A stretch of 64,000 nucleotides of DNA from Staphylococcus hyicus (GTDB taxonomy: Bacteria; Bacillota; Bacilli; Staphylococcales; Staphylococcaceae). The notes below the pieces were generated by a model that was not told where the DNA came from, searched no databases, and worked only from the letters and a program-made list of their open reading frames with translations. The translations under genes were made by a program, and so were the position numbers. Below are positions 1 to 10,826 of this stretch, piece after piece. Location of the stretch: NCBI RefSeq assembly GCF_000816085.1, contig NZ_CP008747.1, forward strand, positions 1,240,001 through 1,304,000, read 5' to 3'. The stretch's first letter is position 1. The number at the start of each line of letters is the position of its first letter.

Positions 1-1
1 A

Positions 2-904
2 AACGAATATGAGACGATTATTATACACCGACACGTGAGACCTGATCCAGATGCATTAGGATCACAAACGGGATTACAAAAATATATTCAAGCAAAATAT
101 CCTAATAAACAAGTGTATTGCGTAGGCGAGAATGAACCTACGTTATCTGTTTTTGGTGAAATGGATATCGTTCGTGATGATATGTATAAAAACGCATTAG
201 TAATTGTATGTGATACTGCTAACGCACCGAGAATAGATGATGATCGCTTTCATTTAGGTGCATTTCTCATTAAAATTGATCATCATCCTCCTGTTGATCA
301 ATATGGCACCATCAATTATGTAGACACGGAGGCATCATCTACAAGTGAAATCATTTATACGATGATTGAAGCAGCGAATGATTTACAATATATCAACAAA
401 GCGATTGCAAGTGCTTTATATCTAGGAATTGTGGGGGATACGGGACGCTTTTTATTTAACAATACGAAGCCTAAAACTATGCATGCCACAGCGACGTTGT
501 TAGAACAAAACATAGACCACCATGCATTACTCAATAAAATGGCGGAAAAAGAACCCTATTTACTTGCGTTTCAAGGATATGTATTACAACATTTTGAGTT
601 GGATAATGACGGGTTTTGTAAGGTTCGTATTACAAAAGATGTACTTGAATCCCATCATATTGCGCCAAATGAAGCGTCACTTTTTGTGAATAGTATCGCT
701 GAAATTAAAGGTTTGAAAATTTGGGTTTTCGCTGTAGATGAAGGGGAGGACATTCGTTGCCGTATTCGTTCTAAAGAAATCGTAATTAACGATGTTGCTG
801 AACAATTCGGTGGTGGTGGACACCCGAATGCTTCAGGTGTTTCAGTAGAAAGTTGGGACATGTTTGATGCCTTAACTCAGGCATTGAAAGCGAAATTAAA
901 ATAG
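2..904 (+). CDS. nrnA: Bifunctional oligoribonuclease / pAp phosphatase NrnA (5' partial)
   Basis: The reading frame is open from base 2, so the gene starts upstream; 300 residues are visible, and I estimate that only about a dozen are missing. It is a DHH/DHHA1 phosphoesterase: the [10 protein letters not shown] metal motif is near the visible start, followed by VCDTAN, the DHH triad (KIDHHP) and, at the C-terminus, the glycine-rich DHHA1 loop [10 protein letters not shown]. The family degrades 2-5 nt RNA oligomers and dephosphorylates 3'-phosphoadenosine 5'-phosphate in the cytoplasm using Mn2+. The GTG at base 35 lies inside the conserved motif and is not the start. dnaE follows 14 nt downstream, so the two are probably co-transcribed. 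Confidence 0.95.
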   Translation, partial: NEYETIIIHRHVRPDPDALGSQTGLQKYIQAKYPNKQVYCVGENEPTLSVFGEMDIVRDDMYKNALVIVCDTANAPRIDDDRFHLGAFLIKIDHHPPVDQYGTINYVDTEASSTSEIIYTMIEAANDLQYINKAIASALYLGIVGDTGRFLFNNTKPKTMHATATLLEQNIDHHALLNKMAEKEPYLLAFQGYVLQHFELDNDGFCKVRITKDVLESHHIAPNEASLFVNSIAEIKGLKIWVFAVDEGEDIRCRIRSKEIVINDVAEQFGGGGHPNASGVSVESWDMFDALTQALKAKLK

Positions 905-918
905 TAGGAGGTCGTGCA

Positions 919-3900
919 ATGGTTGCACATTTAAATATTCATTCATCATATGATTTGCTTAATTCAAGTATTCGGATTGAACGTATTGTTGAGAAAGCAA
1001 AGCAAGATGGCTACACAGCCATTGCACTTACCGACCTAAATGTCATGTATGGTATACCACAATTTTATGATGCATGTACAAAAGCAGATATAAAACCTAT
1101 TTTGGGGCTTACAGTATTTGTGACCGATGGATTATTAGAAAAAGAATTAGTATTGTTAGCTAAAAACAATGAAGGGCTAAAAAGACTCTATAAATTATCA
1201 TCAGATATTAATTTGAGTAAAGAAATGCGCGTCTCTTTACACGACTTAAAACATTATACTGCCGATACAGTAGCTATATTTAAACATATGGATGAAAATG
1301 TTGCATCATGGTTTGATGCATTAGCTGCTTCTTCAACAGTATATACTGACCATCATTCGACGATTGACCATATTGCGAAAACTTGGATTGATGCTGCTTA
1401 TTATGAAACATCAAATGATGGTGATACTGTAGAAGTATTAGGTGCGATTCGTGACAATTCAAAGTTAAACCTTATGGACATTGGACATGAGACAGAACGA
1501 CATTTCAAATCGATAACAACAGTAAAATCAATGAATTTGCCAGAGGAATGGTTGTTAGCGACAGAGACAATAGCAAACGTATGTAAGGCAAAACTCGACT
1601 ACCATCAATCTTTATTACCTGCATTTCAAACACCGCAAAATATGACTGCTGACGCATATTTATGGCAGCAATTACAACAAGCGTTGTCGCGTCGACAACT
1701 TACCACTCAAGTGTATCAAGAGCGTTTGAAACATGAATTTCAAACAATCAAAAAAATGGGATACAGTGATTATTTCTTAATCGTTAGTGACCTTATCAAC
1801 TTTGCTAAACAAAATGGTGTCATGGTCGGGCCAGGTCGTGGCTCTTCAGCTGGGTCCTTAGTGAGCTATTTATTAAACATTACGACTATTGATCCTCTAA
1901 AATATGATTTGCTTTTTGAACGATTTTTAAATCCTGAACGAGTGACAATGCCGGATATTGATATAGATTTTGAAGATACACAACGAGAAAAAGTGATTCA
2001 ATATGTTCAAGAAAAGTATGGCAGTTATAGAGTAGCTGGTATTGTCACATTCGGACATCTTCTTGCGAAAGCAGTTGCACGTGATGTTGGTCGTGTTATG
2101 GGGTTTGATGAATCAACATTAAGTGAAGCTTCTAAGTTAATTCCGAGTAAACTTGGGATCACTTTAGATGATGCATATCAGTCCGAAGCATTTCAGCAAT
2201 TTGTACATCGTAATCATCGACATGAACAATGGTTTGAAATGTGCAAAAAACTGGAAGGCTTGCCGAGAAATACTTCCACACATGCTGCTGGGGTAATAGT
2301 AAATGATCAACCTTTGTTTCAAACAATCCCGCTTATGCAAGGTGATACGGGCATATTAACCCAATGGACGATGACAGAAGCTGAACGCATTGGTTTATTG
2401 AAAATTGATTTTTTAGGGTTAAGAAATTTAACGATTATTCATCAAGTTGTGAAACAAGTGCAGCATCATTTAGGAATTAAAATCGATATTGAAGCCATTC
2501 CATTTAATGATAAAGGTGTATTTGATTTGTTGTCTAAAGGTGAAACTACGGGGATTTTTCAACTAGAATCTGAAGGTGTGCGCCGGGTATTACAAAAATT
2601 AAAACCTCAGCATTTTGAAGATATTGTTGCCGTGACGTCTTTATATAGACCTGGACCAATGGAAGAAATCCCGACATATATTAAGCGGCGTCATGAACCC
2701 TATACTGTTGAATATTTACATCCTGACCTTGAACCTATATTAAAGAAAACATATGGCGTCATTGTTTACCAAGAACAAATCATGCAAATCGCAAGTCAAT
2801 TTGCTGGATTTAGCTATGGAGAAGCGGATATTTTAAGGCGCGCGATGAGTAAGAAAAATAGAGCTGTACTTGAAAATGAACGACAGCATTTTATAGAAGG
2901 TGCTGAGAAAAAAGGCTACCAACGTGCATTAAGTGAACAAATTTTCGATTTAATATTAAAGTTTGCTGATTATGGTTTTCCACGTGCACATGCTGTCAGC
3001 TATTCAAAAATAGCTTATATCATGACGTATTTGAAAGTGCATTATGCGCCATATTTCTATGCGAATATATTAAGTAATGTGATAGGTAATGAGACCAAGA
3101 CAGCACTTATGATTCATGAGGCAAAGCAACAACATATTGAGATAAATGGGCCACACATCAACTATAGTCAATGGCGCTACCGGACATATAAAAATCAAAT
3201 ATATATTTCTTTAGGTGCAATCAAAGGCGTGGGATATCAGAGTGTACAAATGATTGTTAAAGAACGTCAAGAAAATGGGCCATATAAAAACTTATTCGAT
3301 TTTTGCCAGAGAATTCCTGGAAGGGTTCGTTCAAGACGATTGCTTGAAGCGTTAATTTTATCTGGAGCAATGGATTGTTTTAATAAAAATAGGGCAACGC
3401 TTTTACAATCGATTGACAAAGTCAGTGATTTTCAATCAGAGTTAGATCAAACGTTTCTAGAGGCTTTTTCTACAACGAAACAAGCATATGAGGAAACTGA
3501 AGAAATGCCAGACCAACAAATATCTAATTATGAAAAACAGTATTTAGGATTTTATGTGTCGAAACATCCTGCCGAAAAAGCATTTGAAAACAAACAGTAT
3601 TTGGGTGTGTACCCTTTAACAACACAGGTACATCATGAACCTATGCTCGTCATGATAGAAGATATTAAAGTAATACGCACAAAAAAAGGACAACAGATGG
3701 CTTTTGTCGTGTTAAATGATGGTGTTCGGCAACGAGATGGTGTCATTTTCCCGAATGTATACCAAACATTAGAATCTTACATACATTTGCATCAATTTTA
3801 TGTGGTTGAAGGAAAATTTGAACGTCGTAACAATAAAATTCAACTGGTGATCAACACGATTAAAACACTAGAGCAATTTGAAAAAGATAAACTGGCAGCG

Positions 3901-4110
3901 ACACGAAAAATTGTTATTAGAGAAAAATTAAGTGATGATATTAAGCAATATATTACTTCGCCTGAATTACATGCTAGGCAAAAAAATGATATTAATATAG
4001 TGTTTTTTGATAGTAATACGAACAATGCCATTAACATTGGATTTATGTCAGCAGAACATCTCCGCATATTTGTTAACGCAATTAGTCCGAAAAATATAAG
4101 ATTATTATAA
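919..4110 (+). CDS. dnaE: DNA polymerase III subunit alpha DnaE
   Basis: This 1063-residue protein is the DnaE-type replicase of Gram-positives, which extends RNA primers before handing over to PolC. The N-terminal PHP domain (about 1-200) is degenerate: the usual HxHxxYS and TDH metal ligands read HLNIHSSYD and LTDLN, so phosphoesterase activity is unlikely. The palm carries PGRGSSAGSL and the acidic PDIDIDFED motif near 345-353, which holds catalytic aspartates. The finger/HhH region follows, then a C-terminal OB fold (about 890-1000). The start has the SD AGGAGG at 905-910 with a suitable spacer. Length is typical for staphylococci. It sits directly behind nrnA. Confidence 0.97.
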   Translation: MVAHLNIHSSYDLLNSSIRIERIVEKAKQDGYTAIALTDLNVMYGIPQFYDACTKADIKPILGLTVFVTDGLLEKELVLLAKNNEGLKRLYKLSSDINLSKEMRVSLHDLKHYTADTVAIFKHMDENVASWFDALAASSTVYTDHHSTIDHIAKTWIDAAYYETSNDGDTVEVLGAIRDNSKLNLMDIGHETERHFKSITTVKSMNLPEEWLLATETIANVCKAKLDYHQSLLPAFQTPQNMTADAYLWQQLQQALSRRQLTTQVYQERLKHEFQTIKKMGYSDYFLIVSDLINFAKQNGVMVGPGRGSSAGSLVSYLLNITTIDPLKYDLLFERFLNPERVTMPDIDIDFEDTQREKVIQYVQEKYGSYRVAGIVTFGHLLAKAVARDVGRVMGFDESTLSEASKLIPSKLGITLDDAYQSEAFQQFVHRNHRHEQWFEMCKKLEGLPRNTSTHAAGVIVNDQPLFQTIPLMQGDTGILTQWTMTEAERIGLLKIDFLGLRNLTIIHQVVKQVQHHLGIKIDIEAIPFNDKGVFDLLSKGETTGIFQLESEGVRRVLQKLKPQHFEDIVAVTSLYRPGPMEEIPTYIKRRHEPYTVEYLHPDLEPILKKTYGVIVYQEQIMQIASQFAGFSYGEADILRRAMSKKNRAVLENERQHFIEGAEKKGYQRALSEQIFDLILKFADYGFPRAHAVSYSKIAYIMTYLKVHYAPYFYANILSNVIGNETKTALMIHEAKQQHIEINGPHINYSQWRYRTYKNQIYISLGAIKGVGYQSVQMIVKERQENGPYKNLFDFCQRIPGRVRSRRLLEALILSGAMDCFNKNRATLLQSIDKVSDFQSELDQTFLEAFSTTKQAYEETEEMPDQQISNYEKQYLGFYVSKHPAEKAFENKQYLGVYPLTTQVHHEPMLVMIEDIKVIRTKKGQQMAFVVLNDGVRQRDGVIFPNVYQTLESYIHLHQFYVVEGKFERRNNKIQLVINTIKTLEQFEKDKLAATRKIVIREKLSDDIKQYITSPELHARQKNDINIVFFDSNTNNAINIGFMSAEHLRIFVNAISPKNIRLL

Positions 4111-4156
4111 GAGTGTTGAAAATGTAATTTGTATATCAATTTTTTATGACGTATAG

Positions 4157-4217
4157 TATAATGACGTTTAAGTTCGACTGTTTAGCAGTCTACAAGATGT
4201 GACAGTAAATACGGGAG
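4157..4217 (+). promoter_or_regulatory. Probable promoter and 5' UTR of the malic enzyme-accDA operon
   Basis: A perfect TATAAT lies at 4157-4162 in the 117-nt gap after dnaE, without a good -35 at 17 nt. The 5' UTR holds a small hairpin (GACTG 4176-4180 / CAGTC 4186-4190), then the SD GGGAG at 4213-4217. No terminator is obvious between dnaE and this point, so read-through is possible. Confidence 0.45.
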
Positions 4218-4227
4218 TTGATAATGA

Positions 4228-5457
4228 ATGTCTTTAAGAGACGATGCTTTACAAATGCATAAAGAAAACCAAGGGAAATTAGGTGTGGCACCGAAAGTCA
4301 AAGTAACAAATAAAGAAGAATTAAGTTTAGCTTATTCTCCTGGTGTAGCAGAACCTTGTAAGGATATCCATGAACGTCCTGAAAGTGTTTATGATTATAC
4401 TATGAAAAGTAACACAGTGGCCGTAATATCTGATGGTACAGCTGTATTAGGATTAGGGAATATAGGTGCTGAAGCAAGTATCCCTGTGATGGAAGGTAAA
4501 GCTGTTTTATTTAAGAGTTTTTCTGGTGTAGATGGCATTCCGTTATCACTTTCAACAACAGATACTGAAGAAATTATACGTACAGTTAAGCTTCTTGAAC
4601 CTAATTTTGGTGGCATCAATTTAGAAGATATTTCAGCTCCGCGCTGTTTTGAAATTGAAGAAAGATTAAAAAAAGAAACAAAAATCCCAGTCTTTCACGA
4701 TGACCAACACGGAACAGCTATAGTAACGATGGCAGGTTTGATGAATGCGCTACGAATCGTCAATAAAGATATTGCTAATATTCGCGTTGTTTTAAATGGT
4801 GCTGGTGCAGCGGGTATCGCGATTGTAAAGCTATTATATTCATATGGCGTGAGAAATATGGTGATGTGTGATTCACAAGGGGCTATCTATGAAGGACGTC
4901 CACATGGTATGAATCCCACAAAAGATTTTGTAGCAAAATGGACGAATAAAGACAAAATTGATGGTAAATTAGCAGACGTTATACAAGGTGCTGATGTTTT
5001 TATCGGTGTATCAGTAGCTAACATTTTAACAGAAGAAATGGTTAAAACGATGGCGGATGATCCTATTATTTTTGCGATGGCTAATCCGAATCCTGAAATC
5101 ACACCGAAATTAGCAAAAGCTGCTGGCGCAAAAGTCATCGGAACAGGACGGTCTGATTACCCAAATCAAATTAATAATGTGTTGGCTTTTCCGGGTATCT
5201 TTAGAGGGGCATTGGATGTACGTGCAACGCACATTAACGAAAAGATGAAACAAGCTGCAGTTAAAGCAATTGCGAGTCTGGTTTCTGAGGAAGAACTCAA
5301 TGTGGATTATGTCATTCCAGGACCTTTTGATAAACGAGTTGCGCCATCCGTGGCAAGAGAAGTAGCAAAAGCAGCTATGGAGTCAGGTGTAGCACGTATC
5401 GATGTTGATCCGGAAGATATCTATCAAAAAACGTTAACATTAACTGACCTTAAATAA
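4228..5457 (+). CDS. ytsJ: NAD(P)-dependent malic enzyme (oxaloacetate-decarboxylating, YtsJ type)
   Basis: This 409-residue malic enzyme converts malate to pyruvate and CO2 with reduction of NAD(P). The N-terminal malic domain carries AYSPGVAEPCKDI (about 34-46) and the DDQHGTAIV metal/substrate motif (about 160). The C-terminal Rossmann domain begins with LNGAGAAGIAI (about 190). Order and length match Bacillus subtilis ytsJ, also located between dnaE and accD. I infer the NADP preference from that orthology; it cannot be read safely from the sequence. Placement before accDA suggests that NADPH and pyruvate supply is coupled to fatty acid synthesis. An out-of-frame ATG at 4224 is ignored. 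Confidence 0.93.
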   Translation: MSLRDDALQMHKENQGKLGVAPKVKVTNKEELSLAYSPGVAEPCKDIHERPESVYDYTMKSNTVAVISDGTAVLGLGNIGAEASIPVMEGKAVLFKSFSGVDGIPLSLSTTDTEEIIRTVKLLEPNFGGINLEDISAPRCFEIEERLKKETKIPVFHDDQHGTAIVTMAGLMNALRIVNKDIANIRVVLNGAGAAGIAIVKLLYSYGVRNMVMCDSQGAIYEGRPHGMNPTKDFVAKWTNKDKIDGKLADVIQGADVFIGVSVANILTEEMVKTMADDPIIFAMANPNPEITPKLAKAAGAKVIGTGRSDYPNQINNVLAFPGIFRGALDVRATHINEKMKQAAVKAIASLVSEEELNVDYVIPGPFDKRVAPSVAREVAKAAMESGVARIDVDPEDIYQKTLTLTDLK

Positions 5458-5489
5458 CACAGAGATAAAGTTAGTGTGGAGGTAAAAGT

Positions 5490-6350
5490 ATGTTTAAAGA
5501 TTTTTTCAATCGAAATTCAAAAAAGAAAAAATATGTGACAGTTCAAGATTCGAAGCAAAATGATGTTCCTGAAGGTATTATGACAAAATGTCCAAATTGT
5601 AAAAAAATTATGTACACAAAGGAACTTACTGAGAATTTGAACGTGTGTTTCAATTGTGACCACCATATCCCTTTATCTGCGCATAGTCGTATTGAGGCGA
5701 TTTCAGATGAAGGTTCATTCATTGAATTTGACAAGGGAATGACTTCGGCCAATCCATTAAACTTTCCAGGTTATGAAGAAAAAGTAGAAAAAGATCAAGC
5801 TAAAACAGGTTTGAATGAAGCGGTTGTGACAGGTACGGCTAAAATCAATGGCATCGAATTTGGTGTTGGTGTTATGGATTCTCGCTTTAGAATGGGAAGT
5901 ATGGGATCTGTCGTAGGTGAAAAAATTTGCAGAGTTGTGGATTATTGTACAGAACATCGTTTACCATTCGTTTTATTTACTGCTTCAGGTGGGGCGAGAA
6001 TGCAAGAAGGTATTATTTCATTGATGCAAATGGCAAAAACAAGTGTTTCTTTAGAGAAACATTCAGAAGCAGGTCTTCTATTTATTTCATATATGACACA
6101 CCCGACAACGGGTGGTGTATCAGCAAGCTTTGCATCTGTAGGAGATATTAATTTAGCTGAACCTAAAGCGCTAATAGGCTTTGCTGGTCGTCGTGTTATT
6201 GAACAAACGATAAACGAAAAATTACCAGATGATTTCCAAACTGCAGAATTTTTACTTGAACATGGTCAACTTGATAAAGTCGTGCATCGAAGTGAAATGA
6301 AACAAACATTAGCGCAATTATTGGAGATGCATTGTGAGGTGAAATCGTAA
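5490..6350 (+). CDS. accD: Acetyl-CoA carboxylase carboxyltransferase subunit beta
   Basis: AccD (286 aa) pairs with AccA to move the carboxyl group from carboxybiotin to acetyl-CoA, giving malonyl-CoA for fatty acid synthesis. A four-cysteine zinc ribbon is visible at C34, C37, C53 and C56 (CPNC...CFNC), followed by the crotonase-like carboxyltransferase fold with [12 protein letters not shown] and the [11 protein letters not shown] helix. The SD GGAGG precedes the ATG. The stop codon overlaps the accA start by one base (TAATG), implying translational coupling and equal expression of the two partners. Confidence 0.98.
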   Translation: MFKDFFNRNSKKKKYVTVQDSKQNDVPEGIMTKCPNCKKIMYTKELTENLNVCFNCDHHIPLSAHSRIEAISDEGSFIEFDKGMTSANPLNFPGYEEKVEKDQAKTGLNEAVVTGTAKINGIEFGVGVMDSRFRMGSMGSVVGEKICRVVDYCTEHRLPFVLFTASGGARMQEGIISLMQMAKTSVSLEKHSEAGLLFISYMTHPTTGGVSASFASVGDINLAEPKALIGFAGRRVIEQTINEKLPDDFQTAEFLLEHGQLDKVVHRSEMKQTLAQLLEMHCEVKS

Positions 6351-7294
6351 TGCTAGAATTTGAAAAATCCATTCAAGAAATTCAAAATAAAATCGATTCA
6401 TTAAAAGAAGCGCAATCAAAAAATGATGTTGATTTATCTGATGAAATTGAAATGTTGGAAGCAGCATTACTCACAGAAAAAGAAAAAGTTTATACAACTT
6501 TAAAACCGTGGGATCGTGTTCAAATTGCACGTTTGCAAGAAAGACCGACATTACTCGATTATATTCCACATATCTTTGATGATTTTATTGAATTTCATGG
6601 AGATCGTAATTTTAGAGATGATCCAGCAATTATCGGTGGTATCGCGTATTTTAATGGTTTACCTGTGACGGTTATTGGACAACAACGTGGTAAAGATACG
6701 AAAGATAATATTTACCGAAATTTTGGTATGGCTCACCCAGAAGGGTATCGAAAAGCATTGCGGTTAATGAAGCAAGCTGAAAAATTCCAACGCCCAATTT
6801 TTACATTTATTGATACTAAAGGTGCCTACCCAGGTAAGGCAGCAGAAGAACGCGGTCAAAGTGAATCTATCGCCCGTAATCTAATAGATATGGCTGGCTT
6901 AACCGTCCCAGTTATTGCGATTGTTATCGGTGAAGGCGGAAGTGGTGGAGCACTTGGTTTAGGTGTAAGTAACAGGATTCTTATGCTTGAAAATAGTACA
7001 TATTCAGTTATTTCACCAGAGGGTGCCGCTGGTATTTTGTGGAAAGATAGTGCATTAGCCAAAATTGCTGCCGAAACAATGAAAATTACTGCATATGATC
7101 TTAAGGAGCTCAATATCATTGATGAAGTTGTCAAAGAACCGCTTGGCGGCGCGCACCAAGATGTAGAATTACAAGCCAAACACATAAAAGAAAAATTTGC
7201 AGCACATTTAAAAGCGTTTGAAAAAATGAGCCCAGAAGCGATTAAAGAAGATCGCTTTAAGAAATTTAGAAAAATGGGAACTTTTGTCGAATAA
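6350..7294 (+). CDS. accA: Acetyl-CoA carboxylase carboxyltransferase subunit alpha
   Basis: AccA (314 aa) is the partner of AccD in the heterotetrameric carboxyltransferase. The first 60 residues are a charged helical segment; the crotonase core follows, with [18 protein letters not shown] (about 150) and the oxyanion-hole glycines [12 protein letters not shown] (about 195). It starts on the last base of the accD stop. It is the last gene of the ytsJ-accD-accA unit and is followed by a factor-independent terminator. The biotin carrier and carboxylase genes are not in the window. Confidence 0.98.
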   Translation: MLEFEKSIQEIQNKIDSLKEAQSKNDVDLSDEIEMLEAALLTEKEKVYTTLKPWDRVQIARLQERPTLLDYIPHIFDDFIEFHGDRNFRDDPAIIGGIAYFNGLPVTVIGQQRGKDTKDNIYRNFGMAHPEGYRKALRLMKQAEKFQRPIFTFIDTKGAYPGKAAEERGQSESIARNLIDMAGLTVPVIAIVIGEGGSGGALGLGVSNRILMLENSTYSVISPEGAAGILWKDSALAKIAAETMKITAYDLKELNIIDEVVKEPLGGAHQDVELQAKHIKEKFAAHLKAFEKMSPEAIKEDRFKKFRKMGTFVE

Positions 7295-7327
7295 AAATTA
7301 TGTTTGTAGTACTAATGCAAACGATAG

Positions 7328-7370
7328 AGCCTTCAAGATTCATAATGTTATGAACTTTGAAGGCTTTTAA
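7328..7370 (+). terminator. Terminator after accA
   Basis: A 16-bp stem, AGCCTTCAAGATTCAT / ATGAACTTTGAAGGCT, with two imperfect positions and a 6-nt loop, is followed by TTTTAATTTT. It closes the ytsJ-accDA unit. Confidence 0.85.
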
Positions 7371-7490
7371 TTTTAGTAAGATGACTTAGGCATTCAATTA
7401 ATAATACCGCTGTGTCAAATAGAATAACATTTCAAAAGTACAAATTTGATTGAAACGTGCATGTGGAAAAATTATGACATCATTTATAAA

Positions 7491-7591
7491 TTGAAATGTG
7501 CAATTAGAATGACATAATATATGCAATGAAAACACATATGAAAACGTGTAATATGAACGATTCATGACATTTTGTTAATAAACCGTTTTCA
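7491..7591 (+). promoter_or_regulatory. pfkA promoter and candidate CcpA (cre) site
   Basis: The 308-nt gap after the accA terminator holds a sigma-A-like promoter, TTGAAA (7491-7496), 16 nt, CATAAT (7513-7518), giving a 5' UTR of roughly 150 nt. Inside that UTR, 7578-7591 (ATAAACCGTTTTCA) matches the cre consensus TGWNANCGNTNWCA at all but the first two positions. Downstream placement would fit a roadblock mode of repression or glucose-dependent control of pfkA-pyk. I see no ORF in this gap. Confidence 0.5.
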
Positions 7592-7654
7592 TGCCGAGAT
7601 GAACTTATTTTTAATGGATTGCCATTTAAATTTATGGTATTTTTAAAGTAATAA

Positions 7655-8650
<996 letters not shown>

Positions 8651-8666
8651 CATAGGAGGCATAGCC

Positions 8667-10427
8667 ATGAAAAAAACGAAGATTGTTTGTACGATTGGTC
8701 CAGCATCAGAATCAGAGGAAATGTTAGAAAAACTTATGAGAGCGGGAATGAACGTTGCACGTTTAAACTTCTCACATGGATCACATGATGAGCATCGTGC
8801 ACGTATTGAATCCATTCGTAAAGTTGCCAATAAATTAAATTTAAATATCGGGATTTTACTAGATACTAAAGGTCCAGAAATACGTACACATAACATGAAA
8901 GACGGTTTAATTACACTGGAAAAAGGGTCAAATGTTACGGTGAGCATGTCTGAAGTAGAAGGTACACCAGAGATGTTTTCTGTCACTTATGAAAACCTCA
9001 TAAACGATGTACATGTAGGTTCTTTTATCTTATTAGATGATGGGCTTATTGAATTATTAGTAGAAGACATTGACACAAATGCAGGTCATGTCCATTGTAA
9101 AGTTTTAAATACTGGTGAACTTAAAAATAAAAAAGGTGTAAATTTACCTGGAGTGAGTGTTAATTTACCTGGTATTACTGAAAAAGATGCTGAAGATATC
9201 CGTTTTGGTATCGAACAAAATGTAGATTTTATTGCTGCAAGTTTTGTAAGACGTTCAAGTGATGTATTAGAAATTCGTAAAATCTTAGAAGAAGCAAACC
9301 ATCATACAATTAGCATTATTCCTAAAATTGAAAACCAAGAAGGTATCGATAATATTGATGACATTCTTGAAGTATCTGATGGTTTAATGGTTGCTCGTGG
9401 GGATATGGGTGTAGAAATTCCACCTGAAACAGTGCCAATTGTACAAAAAGACTTAATTCGAAAATGTAACAAATTGGGCAAACCAGTGATCACGGCTACA
9501 CAAATGTTAGACTCGATGCAACGAAATCCACGGGCGACACGTGCAGAAGCTTCTGACGTTGCTAATGCAATTTATGACGGTACTGACGCAGTCATGTTAT
9601 CTGGTGAAACTGCTGCAGGATCATATCCTGAGGAAGCAGTCAAAGCAATGCACAATATTGCTGTTGCAGCAGAGCAAGCCCAAGATTACAAAAAATTATT
9701 ATCAGACCGCACAAAACTTGTTGAGACATCACTAGTGAATGCAATTGGTGTATCAGCAGCGCATACGGCTCTTAATTTAAATGTTAAAGCCATTGTTGCA
9801 GCCACAGAAAGTGGTAACACGGCAAAAACAATCTCTAAATACCGTCCTAAATCAGATATTTTGGCTGTAACACCAAACGAAACAACAGCACGCCAATGTA
9901 CTTTAATTTGGGGTGTGTATCCAGTTATTAAAAAAGGAAACTTCACAACAGATGAACTTTTAAATAATGCTGTAGCGACTGCCATTGAGTCTGAACGCGT
10001 TGTTAATGGGGACTTAATAATCATTACTGCGGGCGTACCTACGGGTGAGTCTGGTACAACAAATCTTATGAAGCTTCACCTTATTGGTGACGAAATTGCT
10101 TCAGGGCAAGGTATTGGCCGTACATCAGCTGTAGGTCATACTGTTGTTGTTAGCGACGCTTCTCAGTTAGAAGGTAAAGATTTATCTCAGGCTGTAATTG
10201 TTACACCATCAATCGATGAAAATTTTGTACCTTATTTAGATCAAGCAGTGGGCTTAATCACTGAAGAAGGTGGCTTAACGTCACCAAGCGCAATTGTCGG
10301 ACTTGAAAAAGGCATTCCTACTGTAGTTGGTGTCAATGGCGTACTTGAAGCCATTAAAGATGACATTCTCGTAACTGTTGACGCTTCACAAGGTAAAGTA
10401 TTTGAAGGTTACGCTAACGTTTTATAA
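8667..10427 (+). CDS. pyk: Pyruvate kinase
   Basis: Pyk (586 aa) transfers phosphate from PEP to ADP. The TIM barrel carries [11 protein letters not shown] at the start, [18 protein letters not shown], the catalytic lysine in [10 protein letters not shown] and [10 protein letters not shown], then TATQMLDSM. Beyond about residue 475 there is the extra C-terminal phosphohistidine-like domain ([18 protein letters not shown]) typical of Bacillales, so it is longer than the roughly 475 residues of enterobacterial enzymes. The SD AGGAGG stands 8 nt before the ATG. It is co-transcribed with pfkA and followed by a strong terminator. Confidence 0.98.
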   Translation: MKKTKIVCTIGPASESEEMLEKLMRAGMNVARLNFSHGSHDEHRARIESIRKVANKLNLNIGILLDTKGPEIRTHNMKDGLITLEKGSNVTVSMSEVEGTPEMFSVTYENLINDVHVGSFILLDDGLIELLVEDIDTNAGHVHCKVLNTGELKNKKGVNLPGVSVNLPGITEKDAEDIRFGIEQNVDFIAASFVRRSSDVLEIRKILEEANHHTISIIPKIENQEGIDNIDDILEVSDGLMVARGDMGVEIPPETVPIVQKDLIRKCNKLGKPVITATQMLDSMQRNPRATRAEASDVANAIYDGTDAVMLSGETAAGSYPEEAVKAMHNIAVAAEQAQDYKKLLSDRTKLVETSLVNAIGVSAAHTALNLNVKAIVAATESGNTAKTISKYRPKSDILAVTPNETTARQCTLIWGVYPVIKKGNFTTDELLNNAVATAIESERVVNGDLIIITAGVPTGESGTTNLMKLHLIGDEIASGQGIGRTSAVGHTVVVSDASQLEGKDLSQAVIVTPSIDENFVPYLDQAVGLITEEGGLTSPSAIVGLEKGIPTVVGVNGVLEAIKDDILVTVDASQGKVFEGYANVL

Positions 10428-10461
10428 AAAAGTTTTTTAAATCAAAGCATAAATAAAGACA

Positions 10462-10505
10462 AAACCACTATATATCGGGTATAAATGATATATAGTGGTT
10501 TTTTA
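10462..10505 (+). terminator. Terminator after pyk
   Basis: A perfect 15-bp stem, AAACCACTATATATC / GATATATAGTGGTTT, with a 10-nt loop is followed by a T run. It ends the pfkA-pyk transcript. Confidence 0.9.
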
Positions 10506-10569
10506 TATACATGGATTATAAATAGTAATATTGCTTATTGTAATTTTGGTATTTATACACCTGTAATGC

Positions 10570-10731
10570 TTATCATTTATTATTATTAAATATGATAAAG
10601 AAAGCAAATGATTTAAATGAACGAACACAACTCAGCTCTTAAACAAGCTAAAAACACGATTATATCAACGTTTCGAACTTGAAATAAGTCCTAAATATAT
10701 CTATTTGTATTAGATTATTCTGATATTTCAA
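10570..10731. repeat. Inverted repeats upstream of citZ
   Basis: The 320-nt gap between pyk and citZ has no ORF I can support but contains two dyads. TTATCAT (10570-10576) / ATGATAA (10592-10598) flanks a TATTATTATTA core. A perfect 8-bp pair, TTGAAATA (10679-10686) / TATTTCAA (10724-10731), lies just upstream of the citZ -35. Both are candidate operators; citZ genes are commonly controlled by CcpA, CodY or CcpC/CcpE-type regulators, but no consensus is met well enough to name one. Confidence 0.4.
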
Positions 10732-10744
10732 CGTTCATTAAATA

Positions 10745-10773
10745 TTCACAAATAGCGTAATATTAGCTATAAT
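10745..10773 (+). promoter_or_regulatory. citZ promoter
   Basis: TTCACA (10745-10750), 17 nt and TATAAT (10768-10773) form a good sigma-A promoter. The predicted start near 10780 lies on top of an in-frame upstream ATG (10779), which argues that the real citZ start is the downstream ATG at 10827. Confidence 0.7.
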
Positions 10774-10826
10774 GACTTATGAAAGCCATTACAAAAGAGC
10801 GAATATACAGTAAAGGGGAAATTCTT

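Noticed and set aside
3840..4139. Minus-strand 99-codon frame over the end of dnaE
   Set aside because: Antisense shadow of dnaE; no SD, and the amino acid make-up mirrors the coding strand.
5927..6151. Overlapping + strand frame of 74 codons inside accD
   Set aside because: It lies wholly within accD in another frame, has no SD and codes for a composition unlike a real protein.
7532..7545. Second cre-like sequence TGAAAACGTGTAAT before pfkA
   Set aside because: Three mismatches to the consensus, including position 10 and the final CA.
10779..10826. Extended N-terminus of citrate synthase
   Set aside because: The upstream ATG sits at the predicted transcription start and has no SD; ATG 10827 has AAAGGGGA at the right distance.
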